Notes under the pieces: generated by a model
Told to the model about the DNA's origin: nothing
The model's database searches: none
The model's input: the letters and a program-made list of their open reading frames with translations, nothing else
Shown here: in pieces, positions 37,149-50,004 of the stretch
How positions within the stretch are numbered: the stretch's first letter is position 1
How the letters are laid out: every line of letters begins with the position of its first letter
Assembly (NCBI GenBank): GCA_009792885.1
Contig: WMCF01000012.1
Coordinates: 12,857,641 to 12,921,640 of the forward strand
Source: Eremophila alpestris peregrina
Taxonomy: Eukaryota; Chordata; Aves; Passeriformes; Alaudidae
Direction: 5' to 3'
Length of the DNA stretch: 64,000 nucleotides
Position numbers and translations under genes: made by a program

Positions 37149-37826
37149 CGGGACCGCAGGCCTCCCCCAAAGAGGGAGAAACTGGCAGGTCCCACACACA
37201 CTGAGCCGGGACAGAGCAGGAGAGAGGGAGAGGGCACGATTTCCTACACTGCTCAGCAATGAACAGTGGCGGATGGGTTCTCTGCCCCACCACACCCTGT
37301 TTCACCCAAACCACAGCCCTGTTCCCAGAAGAAGGAGTAACTCACTGCTGCCCTGGGTGGTAACCTGGAATAACAACTCAGACAAGCCTACCTGGCTCAA
37401 AGGTCCACCCCTCCTGGCTGCTGCCAAAAATTAACTCTGTCCTGGCTGAAACCAGGATAATTTCTCATCAAAGTCGTATCTAGGATTTTCAACTGTTACC
37501 AAAATAGGCTGAAATCAGACCTTTGTCCAAGTTCTAAAATAAGAATATTCAGGATGTCCTTCCTCTATCACATTAGTGCTGTCGTACCTGTGGAGGATCA
37601 CAAGTCCACCTATTCAAAACAAGAAAAAAAATAGTTTCAAAACAAGCAAGTCCCAGCCAAGCTGATATCAGCTGAGGTTTTAGGGAATTTTGACAGTTTC
37701 CTTTTTCCCATCCATTCATGGTCAATGAAGACTGACTCCAGCAGACTTATTGGCTCATATTTAGTAAACTGAAAACCAAAAAATGGTAGGAGAAAAAGAA
37801 AGGTTATAAAAGAGGGTACTTTCAAA

Positions 37827-37856
37827 ATTTTTTTTGTTTTGTTTTGTTTTGTTTTG
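37827..37856. repeat. (GTTTT)n microsatellite
   Basis: A T run is followed by four GTTTT units (37836-37855) and a final G. On the minus strand it reads (AAAAC)n. Confidence 0.9.
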
Positions 37857-40800
37857 CAGAAATATATTTTGCACCTGAGAAGTGACTTCTAGTTTAAAGA
37901 AAAATGAGTCATCTCCATCTGACACCAGATACAGCCTGCACATGTGAGTCTCTTCCGCTGCATTTTGCTGACAAAGATTTGATAGATGCTGATATGAATA
38001 TGACATCTATTGTTCTACAACAGAGTAGGAGCCAGGAAAATAAGATATAAAAAGAAAGTTGTTGTCCATCATTTTGCTATCTTATTCCAATTATTTATTG
38101 TATAAATTTTCTTAATCAAGGTATGAAGAATAATTCAATATACTGAAAATATTCACCATGGCTATATAGAATTAGCAACCTGTGTTTCTGACATCTCATC
38201 CTGCTTAATAACATCTCAGAGCATTCCTTAGGTTTCCTTAGAGGAATATGGTACACATGAGAGGAAACAAGCCAAAAAGTCCCACAGTGACCATAGCGGC
38301 TCAAATCATCTCGTAGTACCTCTAGCTGCAAAACACCAGAGCATAAAGGCCAGAATATTATGGAGGAAAGGGAGAAGAGTTTAGAAAAAATATTTGAGTG
38401 GAACTATTGAGAACATCTTACAATTCTGGCAAGCTTTCACAGATTACTTTTTTCCCTACTCTAAAATCATGAGCAGATGTGAGCTAGTGCTGTGTAAAAG
38501 ACTGAACTGCCACCTTAAATGGAAGAAAAAATGCAAAAAACAACCTAGCAAGCAGAGCCTGCAATACTGTGAGAACAGTTTTGAGGAACTGAAAGGTACG
38601 AAAAAATTTCAGGAGAATTTCTTAAATTGCAGCTGCTTCTTTGGACAAAATGTGGTCTATGGAACTTAAAGTACCCACCTCAAAATGTCATTTTCTGTGC
38701 CAAAAAACATTTAATAAAAATACAATTAACGAGAGAGGAAAGCTTGCAAAGTTAGCATTCTGCAGTTATTCTTAAAATAACTGACTCTCAACTGTTTTCC
38801 ATCCTCTGTCCAAATAAAGCTTATAGATGAATCCAGAATAAATTTTGTACCATCATGACCCTTGTTCATCTTGTAGACTAAGTGAATCTGTGCAAGAAAA
38901 AGGGTCCATAATAGGGGGATTTTTTCAGGGAAAGCACACTTGAGCTGTATCAAGAGTTCAGAGAGTAGTGAAAAGGGAGAAAAACAGACATATTTGCAAC
39001 CATTCAAACAGGAACACCCAATTCATGGTTCCCTATGGAAGGGCAAATAATTAAAAATAAGACCAAGAGAACTTAATTTAACTACTATGTTTAACTGTAA
39101 GCACAGAGTTTCAAAATGCACTTCTGCTGACATATTGACTTAGTTTTTCTGCTCAGTGCTGGATTTTTTTCAGTCTGGCAATTATTAAATGGTACTCCTT
39201 TAATTTCTCCAGAGCCAGTTAAACCTAACATAACTTGCAGTTTTCAAGACAGAATACAATATAAACACAGTTGCTGTCTAAATGAAGCCTAAAGACTCAG
39301 GATATCTAGGGAAAGTGTGGCATGTGTATTGACAGAAATATTGTAAAATTGCTTCATTTTGCACTGACTGCTAGTTTATTTTTGATTCTCAGTTGCTCAA
39401 GAAATTTTGTTCACAACTTTTCATATCCCAGTCATGCAGCAGAGATGTTTCATACAAAAATACTGAACTGAGAATGCCTGAGTGCAGATCACCAGTTCCT
39501 ATAATTTATAATAGCAAACCTTTTGGTTTTTTTTCCAAAGTCTGCAGCTACCAGAATCAGGTATATATAAAAGGGAGTCTCTAACCTTCATAACTGAAGA
39601 AAGAAGCTGAAAATATATGACAAGTATATTTCAACTCCTCAGACACCAAAACAAATTTTAAAGCCTCAAGATACCCTTATCATACGCTTTTTTTGGAGAA
39701 GTCAGGGGGGTCTACCATCTGGGTTTTCTTACATTTATGTTGGCAGTAATAAAGGTTTCTTGTCATCTTCTGCAATTGCAGTAAGGGTTGTAAGGAGAAA
39801 GTTCAGTAAAAGAAGCAATGGCTTCTAAGCTGGTAAGCCCATATCACGTCAAACACACATGCACACACCTTCTGAATCAGTCTTGTCTCACGGCTAAGGG
39901 GAAGGCCTAGAAATGCTTCTTTACAACATAATATGGCAACAGGTCAGAGATGTCAGTTCTGCTCTGAGCATGTTCTCACAGTTATCTGAAGCGTGGTGCA
40001 GGCTGATGCAGCTGCCCAAGGAGCAGGACTTTGGCTGGAGTCAGGCAGCACTTATATACACAAGTGGCTCTTGAGCCCTGCTCTCTTTACTGGGACACAG
40101 GCAGTCACAGCAGCCCCTGTGAAAGTGGGGCTGCTCTTGCTGTGCTGGTTCAACAACCACGGTCACAAATGCCACCATAAAAATCCCAGGAATGGGCCTA
40201 ACAAGGCAATGAAGGATTTACTGACAGAATGCAGTTAAAATTAACTCTGAAGGATAGTCCCAAAAGCTTTACCACCAGAACATTTCCCAAATCTAAACAC
40301 TTTCCTGGTGAAAAGTCTAAAGAAGAAGGCAGATTTTCAGGAGGAATTACAAGAATTATCAGAAAAATAGATGTCCTTTCACAGCCATTCAAGTGTCTTT
40401 GGTTCTTCTTAATGCAACATTTGTCATCACAAGCAAGGGTTCACAAACTTTGAGATTAATATATTTGGGTATTTAGATTTTAGTCCTAGCCCAAAGTTCT
40501 TACTGACCTTCAACAAGGTGTGTTTTTACCAAAATTTTTAATAAGTAAAATAGAATTAATTTACATAAAAGTTAGGAGTATTTTTGCTAGTGTTAATAAA
40601 AAATTTGAAAATATAGAATAAAGCAGATACTATGAAAACTGTCATTCTACAATATACCCTAGCCTTTCAGTTAGATGACACAGGGAAAGTGAAAAACAAT
40701 TTTAGAGATCTTCTTTCCAGAGCAGAAAATTACAAATAATTCAGATAGGTTCCTCAGATAGCTCATAATCACTGGGAATAAAAAATCAACACAAAATTTA

Positions 40801-42048
40801 TAAAGTAGAGTAAGAATCAGCATTTGTTTTGGAAATTCCCTTGGTTATTCTGTCAGATCCTTCCCAATTTATAAAAGTATAGAGTCTGAGAGCACTTCCT
40901 ATCCTAGTTTTGGGTCCATGAAGACAACATTTTGTCATCCTAAATGTCTCCATGCCATTGTACCTATTTTGTTATTAAATAAAAGACGTGTCTCTCCTGC
41001 ACTTACAGAATTAGCAAGATAGAAAAGCACAAGCAGAGAGGCAAGAGAGAAATATGCAAACAAATCCACTTTAATTTCTTTTTTTAGACATAGTCACGCA
41101 AGGGTTATTTATTGTGGTTCTATATACCTATAGTATACAGAACTATAAATTAAACTAAAACTATACCTCCAGTATCCTAAATAGCCAAATGTAGAGCAAT
41201 ACATTAATTTTTTGCAGCCTTAGAGAAAGAAGGAATGGAGGGTTTTTTTCCCTCAAGAAGGTTGAAGGGAAATTTGAAGGCTAAAGGATCCTTTACCTTA
41301 TCAGAAAAGGAGAGCTCGACAAAACACAAGAATAACAAGAAGAATAGGACACAGAAGTGGTTGTCTTTTGAAAAAGAGTCAGTGCAGAAGAAAAGCTGTT
41401 ATACACAGACCACTGAATAGCTTCCAGTATAATTTATGCCACCATGTGATCTGTCCTTATAATCAAGATTGAAGAAATGGTGGTGGGGAGAAAAATGAAA
41501 GGTTTTAAATATGGGGGGGGTTTAATAGAAAAAATAATCAAGCAGTCTACTGAAAGTCATAGCTGGTAAGGAGAGAACATTATTTTCCAAACAAGAAAAA
41601 ATTTCTGGAAAAAAATAAACAGTGCATAGAGGTATTCTTTTCCAGAAACTCTTGCTTCATTATCCTCATAAAAAACACTAAAAAATGTAGAATTATCTTC
41701 AGCCATTTTAAGTCTGTTTATTTCCAGCTGCAAATGGTATGGAAATGCACAGCGTTCAGAACTTGGAATTTATTAAGAAGTGGTTAACAGCAATGTGAAT
41801 TTCAGCCAACTGAAAAGAAAAAGAGAGACTATTAAGCTAGAAAATATTGTTATTCCAACCTCTTTCAACACCATAATTTCAAAGTATTTACAGAAACCTT
41901 TAGGAGAGATTAAATAAAAATAATTGGGCTGGGGTAGTCCTGTCAGCTATGCTAATCTGGAGAACAGAATTTTGGGGGGGAATATAAATCTCTCATGATT
42001 TTCAAAAGGGGCTGAACATTCACCTCCACCCTAAACTCTATATTTTTT

Positions 42049-42120
42049 GGAGTGGGTGGTAGAGGGGAAGAAGAAGGAGGAGGGAGAAAACAGGAAGGGG
42101 GGAGGGAGGAGAGATTAAAA
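42049..42120. repeat. Purine-rich (GA/GGA) tract
   Basis: About 70 bases nearly free of pyrimidines, with several GGG or longer runs. The loops between G runs are too long for a strict four-tract quadruplex consensus. Confidence 0.8.
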
Positions 42121-42134
42121 TCTCTTACCCTTTT

Positions 42135-42176
42135 GTTTAAATATACGGTGTGTGTGTTTAAATATACAGTGTGTGT
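42135..42176. repeat. 21-bp tandem duplication with GT tail
   Basis: GTTTAAATATACRGTGTGTGT occurs at 42135-42155 and 42156-42176 with a single G/A difference. It lies directly beside the purine-rich tract. Confidence 0.88.
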
Positions 42177-43137
42177 ATATACAGGGTACTCAGTTTATTA
42201 GGGCACAGGAATTATAAATCAGTTTTACAGAGCCAAAACTGGTATAATACAAACTTCCAGTTTGTCAGTCTCTTCTTGGAACAGGCTTTACATCAGAAAC
42301 GTGTCAGCAAAGCTAAAACATTATGAAGATCTGGTTGTCTAAAATGTTCATTATGTTTATTATTGTACCTGTTTCTGCAAAGTTATTGGAACCTTCATTC
42401 CCACATAAATCCTTCTTTTTTTACTATTTTCTGAGGTTGTACTCAAATGCAGTATGGTTTCTTAAATTTATCCTAGTCTCATAATTGCTTAGAATCCTAT
42501 TTTTTCATTTCGGAGATAAGCCAATACTGTAATTAATTATATGCTATACACAACAACTGTCTTAGATCTGTCTTCAAAAGCCAGGTGGAGGTTAAAACTA
42601 AGATCTAAGACTCCCTAAACTGCACCTCTTCCCCAAAGACATTCACATGCATGCATACTTTTTTCTTAGTATAGTTAATATGCTGTGAACTCTAGACTCT
42701 GTCATAAATAAAAGTGAGAAAATGTAATTAATGTTACTCTGGGAACCATAACTTCAGCATTTTTTGACCATGTGACTCAACCCATTAACTGAGGTTATGG
42801 AAGTTTTTGTAACCTATGTACATTCTTGTACATATCAGGAGGCATGCTTCCATTGTAATGTTTTCAATCAATTTTTACAGAAGAAACCACAAAATATTTC
42901 CAGCTGAAATTTCTCTATTACATTTGTTCTTTCTTTTCCTTAGTTATTCTTACGTTTACTTAGTGATGTTTTGTACTTTTTGTCTTACAACTGCTCTATT
43001 TCACCTTTTTCTTTTTATCTGGCATGGTTTTGCTCTTAGCTTAACCTGTCTGTAAATTTCTTCCCAGCCCTAATTCTTCTAATGTCCTTTCTACCCTAAT
43101 CCTTACTTTCTAGAGTGCTCTTTTCAGTGATGGGCTT

Positions 43138-43240
43138 CTCAGTACAGGAGACATGAACACTGTGGAGAAAGTCCAACACAGGGCCAAAAAGATGATCAAT
43201 GAAGTGGTGCATCTGTCACACAAGGGGAGGTTTGATAATT
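43138..43240 (+). mobile_element. CR1 LINE ORF2 scrap
   Basis: 'cagtacaggagacatgaac', 'tggagaaagtccaacacagggccaaaaagatgatcaa' and 'gtgcatctgtcac' follow the CR1 ORF2 C-terminal coding segment for Leu-Glu-Arg-Val-Gln-Arg-Arg-Ala-Thr-Lys-Met-Ile. Only about 100 bases are preserved and the frame is not maintained. Confidence 0.7.
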
Positions 43241-46200
43241 TACTGCATTGCCATTGGTTTCCTGTAGGTTCCTGAGGCCTTTTTTCACAAGCTTTGTGTG
43301 GGATTCTATTTAAAGTCTGTCCCTCCTGAGGGACCTGCATACAGCCCACTGCTATGAACTGAGGGGTAAGTCCACACATTTCTGACTCATTTGAATTCAG
43401 GAGTGTGAGCTCTAAGCTTGAAATGATGAAACTGGTTAAATACAAAATAAAACCATCCCAAGCATACATATCGCTCAGCTTGAGGGTTCAAGAGTTCAGT
43501 CAGGGTTTAGAAACAAGGAATGGAAATCTAATCTGAAAGCATTTTAGGACTTGCACTTGGTGGAAACACAACCAGAAGTTTTTGCCTTAGAGCCAAGGGT
43601 GCAACCAGTATGCTTGATATTTTATACAGTCAATGTGGTAAGAAGCACTCAGCTCAAAGAGCAGGCTGTGATATTGTTCTTTCCTCTTTAATCCCTTTAC
43701 CCATGCACAGAATCATTTATGTTGGCTGTCTCTTCCACACCATCCAGAGACTTTCAGGTGTTTAGACTTTAGGTGTCCCTGCTTTTCTGAGCTGGGAGCA
43801 GAGCTCTGCAAGAACGTTCATTCTTTAAGGAAGTTCTAGAACACGCACAGGAGAATCCAAATCCTCTTTTACACCCTCTTTCTAAGCTAGAAAAAGCCAG
43901 ATAGGTTCAATTAACCTATCCTCCTCAAAAATGAGCTTCTATGTTCTATTTCATGTGGCTTTATTATCTAAGAAACTTTCTAGAAGAAATGTAGGGCAAG
44001 ATACTGAAAATTATGATAATTTAATAGAGCATGATTGATAAATTAAAAATATCTAAGAATTTTCAGTGCTGTGATCCAAGTAGTATAATACTTCATTTCA
44101 CATACATGTAACTTTTAAATGTAACTGCTTAGCTTCATGTAAAATATAGTGAAAGTCTTTTCTGCTGTCACTGTAGAAGCATTATGGAACAAAGTTTTAA
44201 TTTAGTTTTAGATAGAATGTGCACCCCACATGTATGTACTTATATTTGAAAATTTTTTTTGTATTTATCTTCAATTTTAAAAATAAATCACACAGGAAAA
44301 ATTGCTTGGGTGAGGGTTTCGAAGTGTGTAAGAAAAGTTTTAGCCACATCAGAAAATTGTATCTTCTGCTTTGCATCCACATCTTCAGGAATGGTGCCAA
44401 CAGCCATAATGTACTGTTTGTCACTTGGCCTGGCCAGTGACTCTAAGCTGACAGCAGATCATTGCCACATGGCCACAGTGCTCTCCAGGAGACTAGAGAC
44501 ACTAATAGTGTCAGCATTGTTGTGGCATATTAAGGCAGTTTTATAAGCAGGTGTCAGTCCATTAAGAAATGGAGTAGAAGCAGAAATTATATACTAAGAA
44601 ACTTTGAAAAATGCTATTTCCTGGGTAGACTCTCCTTGTCTAAGGGATGATAGAGAAGGCTGCCATACAATAATTGTGTCCCACCCTACATAGCTGCAGG
44701 CATAGTGGCTCTACAGTATATAATGTTATTAGGGTTGGACTCTGATATGGTAAATTATGGGGAAAATCGTGGATTAGTCACAGTAAAAATGCCAAAAGCA
44801 ATAGGAATCATACCCTAAAAACCCAGATAAAATTCTATACATGAAACATGTTTGAGGTCAAATTACATTTTAGACCACCTGTGGTCAATTCTTTCAATAA
44901 TTTATGGGACTATATTGATAAAAAGAAGACAGTACCCTATGCTGGAAATTTACAGTGTCAAAAGCCAATCTTGTCACAGGACTTTGTTCAACTAAAAGAG
45001 GCCTAAGACACAAGAACATTTTTATTGGGTCCCTCCAACACTCACATATTCTAAACCCTTGCAGTTGAGTCCTTGATATTGTTCTAGGGGTGCAAAGAAA
45101 ACAGCAATGTAACACAATTGCAACACAGGCAGGAATCAGTCTGGCTTTTCTAATCCCATAACAAAAGCAGAAAGAGGAGTAGTCAGGCAGTGAACACCTT
45201 AATCTTGGCTAGCCCTAAGGCTCATGTCAGTTGCACTTTAGACACAGTACTATATCCAGAATGAAACTGATGCAAAACCACTTATACTACCATCTGCAGG
45301 CACTCAGACACAGACAGCACTGAAAACAGACTTAGAGATGCACAGCTACCTCTTGAAAGATGAGCTACTAGTTGAGGGAGCCCATCAGTCATGCATGTCA
45401 ACTCCAGTAGTGTTTTGCCAGGGGTGTTAACAGATAAACTAACAGTTGTAGCTGCAAGGAATCTCTCTTCCTCATGTTTTCTAAGTCCTGCCGTAGGCTA
45501 TCATTTAGCAAATAAAAAAACATCTCTAATATAGCTTTTGGAGGAGGAAGCAGGAAGAACAGATGAATAGGGGAATCTTGTGTAAGATCTAGAGTTCCCA
45601 ACCCTTTCTACCTTTGCCTTACACTGATCACTGTGAAATCTGTGTGCTTGGGAGAGTAAGTGCTAAAAGAAGAAAATACTTTGTGAAATACCCATGTCAT
45701 TGATAACTTGAGAATTACAATTTGAGTGGCAGCATATGGGGACGTCAGTGTAATGACAAAACATTCTTGGGATGGGAATACTAATGATAAAACTTTTTAC
45801 TGAATCAGTAACACTAGTAGCAGAATCAATTTGAAGTGTTTTCATTGCCTGAGTCAATTGAAAATGGATAAGCAGGGAACCTGATACAAATAAATAGTTT
45901 TATTAAATGTTAAATGTTTTATTCATTTTTATTTATTGAAAAGTCATTTTTTATTCATCCTCACAAGAAAAATATCTGAAGGGCTAGCAGCTATCATGAT
46001 GGTGAGAAGACAACTTTGGAAAGTTAGTAAAAGAAACTTTGAAATTACAGGACGTTCTTTAGACAGTAACATCTCTCCTGCTCATTAAAACATCTAAATT
46101 TTAGGCTATTGGGGGAAAAAGCTACTAATGCTGAAACATATTAATATCTGAATTACTTATAAAACAGTACATCACTCTAAAATATTTATAAAGGTATGGT

Positions 46201-47488
46201 GGTCAGAGTGCCTGAATATCTGTGAAAATAACCTCTTACATTTTTGCCACAAGAATAAAAGGAAGTTTTCTTATTACTTTGTAGAACTGATACTTCCAAA
46301 TTTTAAAATTAATAGACCAATTGAAGAGAAGCCATGAGAATTTTAGGGACAACACTTTTACAAGTCTATCTCTTTCCTAGATTTTGAACTTATATTACTC
46401 ATGATAGTGACACCTGAATATTTTCATTACAAGTACTAGTGACTGATTCTCTTGCAAAAGTTAGATTGTCACACCACTCCAAGATATATGATGGTGGGCA
46501 AAAGAACCCATGCTAAAGTTACTGCAAGTGGCACATTTTAAAAAAAAACTACAGGGTGACGAACTGAGGAGAAGGAGGAATACAGCAAATTTTCCTGTTA
46601 TATCTGGGAAGAAAGTATACCCACCACATCTTCCCATAGCAGAGCCTGCAAAGTGTATGACATTATATCGCCCAAATCAGCAGTCTCCTCTTTTCTTCCC
46701 AGCTTACCCTCAAAAAGCCTTGCTTTTCTTTTACAGTTGTTAGCTACAGAAGTTCTTTGCTCTAGTAGAGAAAAAAGACTAAAATAGAAATAAACTACTA
46801 AATACTACTATTACTTCTACTAGCAATAACTTTAGAAATTCCTCTCCACAGGGGCTTAAGTAACATTACTGAGCCAATTGAACATCAAGAAACTCCTGAA
46901 GCTCAGAGGAATGCCAATTTCCACATATCAGGCTCTCTGATGTGTTCTCTAGAAAGGTCCACTGAATTACATTGAAAGCCAAAAGGGAATTGAGAAAAAT
47001 GCATGACCAGACTGGTTGGGAGAACTTTTAATTGTAAGTGGATTAAAAATAATAAATGTGAGCGTATTACTCTTTTCTTCAGCTATACATTGGGAGCCAT
47101 GCAGGCCACAGAAAGTCTTCACATGAATTAAAATAAGAGAACCTCTGTTTTTTGTATACATACTCATAAATTCTGCTTTCTGTTAAAACGGTCTCCTTTC
47201 AAAAGGAGACAGTATGTTATAAAATTGAAATGCTTCTAGTGCTTCTTATTGAAGTGTTAGTTATAGTCTGCCTTTTGATTTGTATTTGAAAGATTTAAAA
47301 AAGTTCTCTGCAAGTACATTCTAACGTGGTTTACTTGTTTTGTTAATGTTTGATGAGTAAGCCCTCAATTCATGTTCTCTGAGGAGTAAATACACAGGAA
47401 AATGTCAGAAATGTGTGGGGTATATATATATATGGTACAATATGTTTTTCTCAAAACACCCCTTCCTCATTTTTCTTTTTCACATTAA
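43241..47488. other. Unique AT-rich DNA, no gene seen
   Basis: Frames are at most about 119 codons (minus strand, 43110-43469), and that one begins in CR1 remnant sequence. A (TA)n run occurs at 47421-47433. Nothing else was recognised. Confidence 0.5.
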
Positions 47489-47493
47489 CCCAT
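47489..47493. repeat. Target-site duplication, left copy (CCCAT)
   Basis: The five bases directly before the TG that starts the LTR; identical to 48545-48549. Confidence 0.85.
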
Positions 47494-47944
47494 TGTCCTG
47501 CTTTCAGCTAGGACAGAGTTAATTTTTTCTTTAGAGTTACAGTACTGTGTTTTGGATCTGAATGAGAATAGATAACACACTCATTTTGGGTTTTTGCTAA
47601 GTCATGTTTATTACGTTTATCTTTTTCTTGTCTCAGGCTCTGCCAGTGAAGAGCTAAGCAAGAGAAACTGTGAAAGTGTACAGCTGAGACAGGTCACCCA
47701 AACTGCCCAAAAGAATATTCCACATCATAAAATATCATGATCATTACATAAACTGTGGGAAGTTACCCAGAAGGGACAGATCTGGGTTCAGAAAGGGGGG
47801 TCTGGCATCAGTCAGTGGGTGGTGAGCAATTGGATTGTGCATTACTTGTTTTTTCCCTTGTTATTGTCATTAATTTTTTACCATTGTTATTATTATTAAT
47901 ATATTTTACTTTATTTTCAATTATTGAACTGTTCTAATGGCAAC

Positions 47945-48423
47945 CTTCAAATTTGTACTTGTTTGAGAGCAAAACAAGTGAGAGACTCGAAGTCAGAAAT
48001 AAAATTTATTAGGAAAACAATACAATAAATGCAATAGTAAAAAAAGACCCTTAACAGAGTCAGAATACAACCTGACACCCTGTTCATTAAGGTGGTGGTA
48101 GCAGTCCAGAGGAAGTAGTTTTGTTGAAACAGTGATCCTGTAGAAAGACCTGGCAGCTCTTGTCCCCTGGGAATCCAGTCAGTGATGTCTGTGCTGTCCC
48201 AAACTCCAGATTATATCCAGGTGGGAATGGTTGGCTCCTCCCCCCTGGGCAGAGCATCTCACAATGGGCTGATGTCATTTTATGAGTCATGCAATGGGTC
48301 CTTGATGGCCCATTAACAGAAGATAATGAAAGGGAGGTAGGAAGCAGGAAAACACTGCCCCACATGGTTTCAACAGTTAATGAAGATGGTGATAGAAAAC
48401 AAACTTTGGGCACATCTTACATT
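47945..48423 (-). mobile_element. Second LTR nested in the ERVL-type LTR
   Basis: This segment interrupts the host LTR between 'ggcaac' and 'gcaacacagaagttttac'. On the minus strand it has a TATA-like GGATATAATC (plus-strand TTATATCC, 48211-48218), and AATAAA further along (plus-strand TTTATT, 48005-48010), giving LTR order. GCAAC is present on both sides (47940-47944 and 48424-48428) and is the best candidate duplication. The implied ends are then not a clean TG...CA, so the borders could instead be about 47954 and 48421. No genes are inside. Confidence 0.75.
48211..48218 (-). promoter_or_regulatory. TATA-like element of the inner LTR
   Basis: Reads GGATATAA on the minus strand, about 200 bases before AATAAA, a longer gap than in the other LTRs here. 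Function is inferred from position only. Confidence 0.45.
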
Positions 48424-48544
48424 GCAACACAGAAGTTTTACTTTGATTCTTCTCCCCTTTCCACCAGGTTGGAGTAGGGGAAGAGAGGAGAGGTTGAACA
48501 AGCGTCTGCATAAAATTTCATCTCCAGCTAGGCTTAAAAAAACA

Positions 48545-48549
48545 CCCAT
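48545..48549. repeat. Target-site duplication, right copy (CCCAT)
   Basis: Follows the terminal CA of the outer LTR and matches 47489-47493 exactly. Confidence 0.85.
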
Positions 48550-50004
48550 ATGAGCACCACACAAAGAAAATTCTACCAAGTGAAATCAAGATAAAACTGG
48601 GATACAGAATCCAGCATTTTCTAGTGGGTTTTAGGGTCATATAAGGACAATTGGGGTCAAAGAATAAAATTAAATCAATAAAAGGAAAAATGCCATGAGA
48701 AAAAAAGGCAACTAATGCAGATGTCAGTACAGCTTCAATTGGTCAGGCAGCAGAATTCACAGGAATAAGAACTGGGAATCTTTCTCCATGTCACCACTTA
48801 GAGAAAAGATTCATTCCAAAACAAACTGCTGTTTTAAATGAAAAACATATTTTCTCATCAAGATTGATATATTACTATCAAGTTGTTTATCAAGTTCTAA
48901 TAAAAACATTTTGGACACTTGCTGTGGTCCCTAGAGTTGCTTGAAACATTGTATTCCAGGATGCTTTAGGAATGTTGATCAGCTGCAAAACTGTGATGAG
49001 AGAGGAAACTTCTCTAAGAGAAGACTTTCTCCCTAAAGAATCTGCGCAAGAATGTGGTGCATTATAAAAAGAATGCCACAAGTACTGTGAAATATAAAAT
49101 TTCATTGAGAGCTTTCAGTGGCAGTTTTAGTTAAAAGTCATTATGTAAGATTTCTAGATTGAAGACAATTGTGTCTGTTGGTTTTGATACAAAAATGTGG
49201 AGTTATATTTAACAAGCATCCTTACTGGCAGTCATAATGTTATTTGGTAATTTGAGAAAGTGTGTCTGAAACTATGAAACATCACATCAAAGTCCAAGGT
49301 ACTGGATAACAGTGAATAAGAAATATGAATGCATTTCTTCTTTATTAAACAATAGTTGAGAACACCATGATTTCATTCTCTTACATCTAAATGTAGAATA
49401 AATATCATGTCTGTTAGAGACAAATTATATCATTTTGATGTTTATCTCAATGCATCTGTACAAGTTAGGTTTCTAGGCTAAAAACAAATGAACCGAAAAG
49501 TTTGAAAACAGAAGGTTGAGATTTTTGCTACTTTTTACATCTAAACACTCTCATAACATTAAGAGAACCAAACTTTCCTCCAAGTATTTTGGCACTTTTA
49601 GTTCATATCCAAAACAAATGACAAAATAAAAAGCACAGAATATTAAAGATAATGTCTAATGTCTAATGCTTCATGGCTTTGGTCTCTTTTTAAGTAAACT
49701 GTGTACTTTTGTAGCTCTGTAACATATATGTAAGTGATAACCAACAGCTTTCTATCTCTTTACCATCAATACAGATTTTTGCTCCCAACTAATTCCTTGC
49801 TCTTTATCTTATAGAACCTTCTGCTTTATCACAAAATGATGTTGCAGCTTTCACTTCAGTAGTAATAATATTATCACTTGTAACTGGAAAGAATTGACAA
49901 GGTAAAATTTGTACTACCTTAAGACAAGGATAACTGACATGAGTACAGCTAGAAAAATCTTACTCCATTTTCAAGTTACCCCAAAAATTCTAATGCAAAA
50001 CCAA
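48550..50004. other. Unique AT-rich DNA, no gene seen
   Basis: No frame longer than about 71 codons. A short 8-base repeat (AATGTCTA) occurs near 49652-49668. Nothing else was recognised. Confidence 0.5.

Larger units (their letters stand above)
36568..37459 (-). mobile_element. ERVL-type LTR carrying an inserted LTR
   Basis: An LTR on the minus strand. Its plus-strand left end is TGTCATGGTTTAGGAATGG and its right end is 'aactctgtcctggctgaaaccaggata', where the terminal CA has decayed to TA. The flanks ATTTT (36563-36567) and ATTTC (37460-37464) fit a 5-bp target duplication with one mismatch, as expected for class III ERVL integration. A 'tttgagataaggaacaattta' motif at about 36674 is shared with the other LTRs of this group. 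The element is split by a plus-strand LTR at 36881-37144. Without that insertion and its duplicated GACA it would be about 624 bp. No coding sequence remains. Confidence 0.87.
37460..43137. other. Unique DNA with simple repeats, no gene seen
   Basis: No supported gene; all frames are under about 95 codons. Landmarks are a GTTTT repeat at 37827-37856, an 8-base G run at 41513-41520, a purine-rich tract at 42049-42120, and a 21-bp tandem repeat at 42135-42176. Confidence 0.55.
47494..48544 (+). mobile_element. ERVL-type solo LTR, split by a second LTR
   Basis: It starts TGTCCTGCTTTCAGCTAGG and continues with the family landmarks 'acagagttaat', GTGTTTTGGATCTGAATGAG, 'gataacacactcat', 'tgctaagtcatgtttat', 'cccaaactgcccaaaagaatattccacat', a decayed TATA region (ACATAAACTG, about 47746), 'tgagcaattggattgtgcat', an ATT-rich stretch, and 'caattattgaactgttct'. 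After the inner LTR it resumes with 'ttttactttgattcttctccc' and ends near 'aggcttaaaaaaaca'. A perfect 5-bp duplication CCCAT flanks the whole unit, as expected for ERVL integration. With the insertion removed it is roughly 570 bp. Confidence 0.9.

Noticed and set aside
36781..37314. GC-richer island with open frames on both strands (up to 149 codons), resembling a gene promoter or first exon.
   Set aside because: It is explained by a nested LTR with its own TATA box and AATAAA; the frames on opposite strands are shadows without domains.
42049..42120. G-quadruplex candidate.
   Set aside because: Loops between runs of three or more G exceed the usual seven bases.
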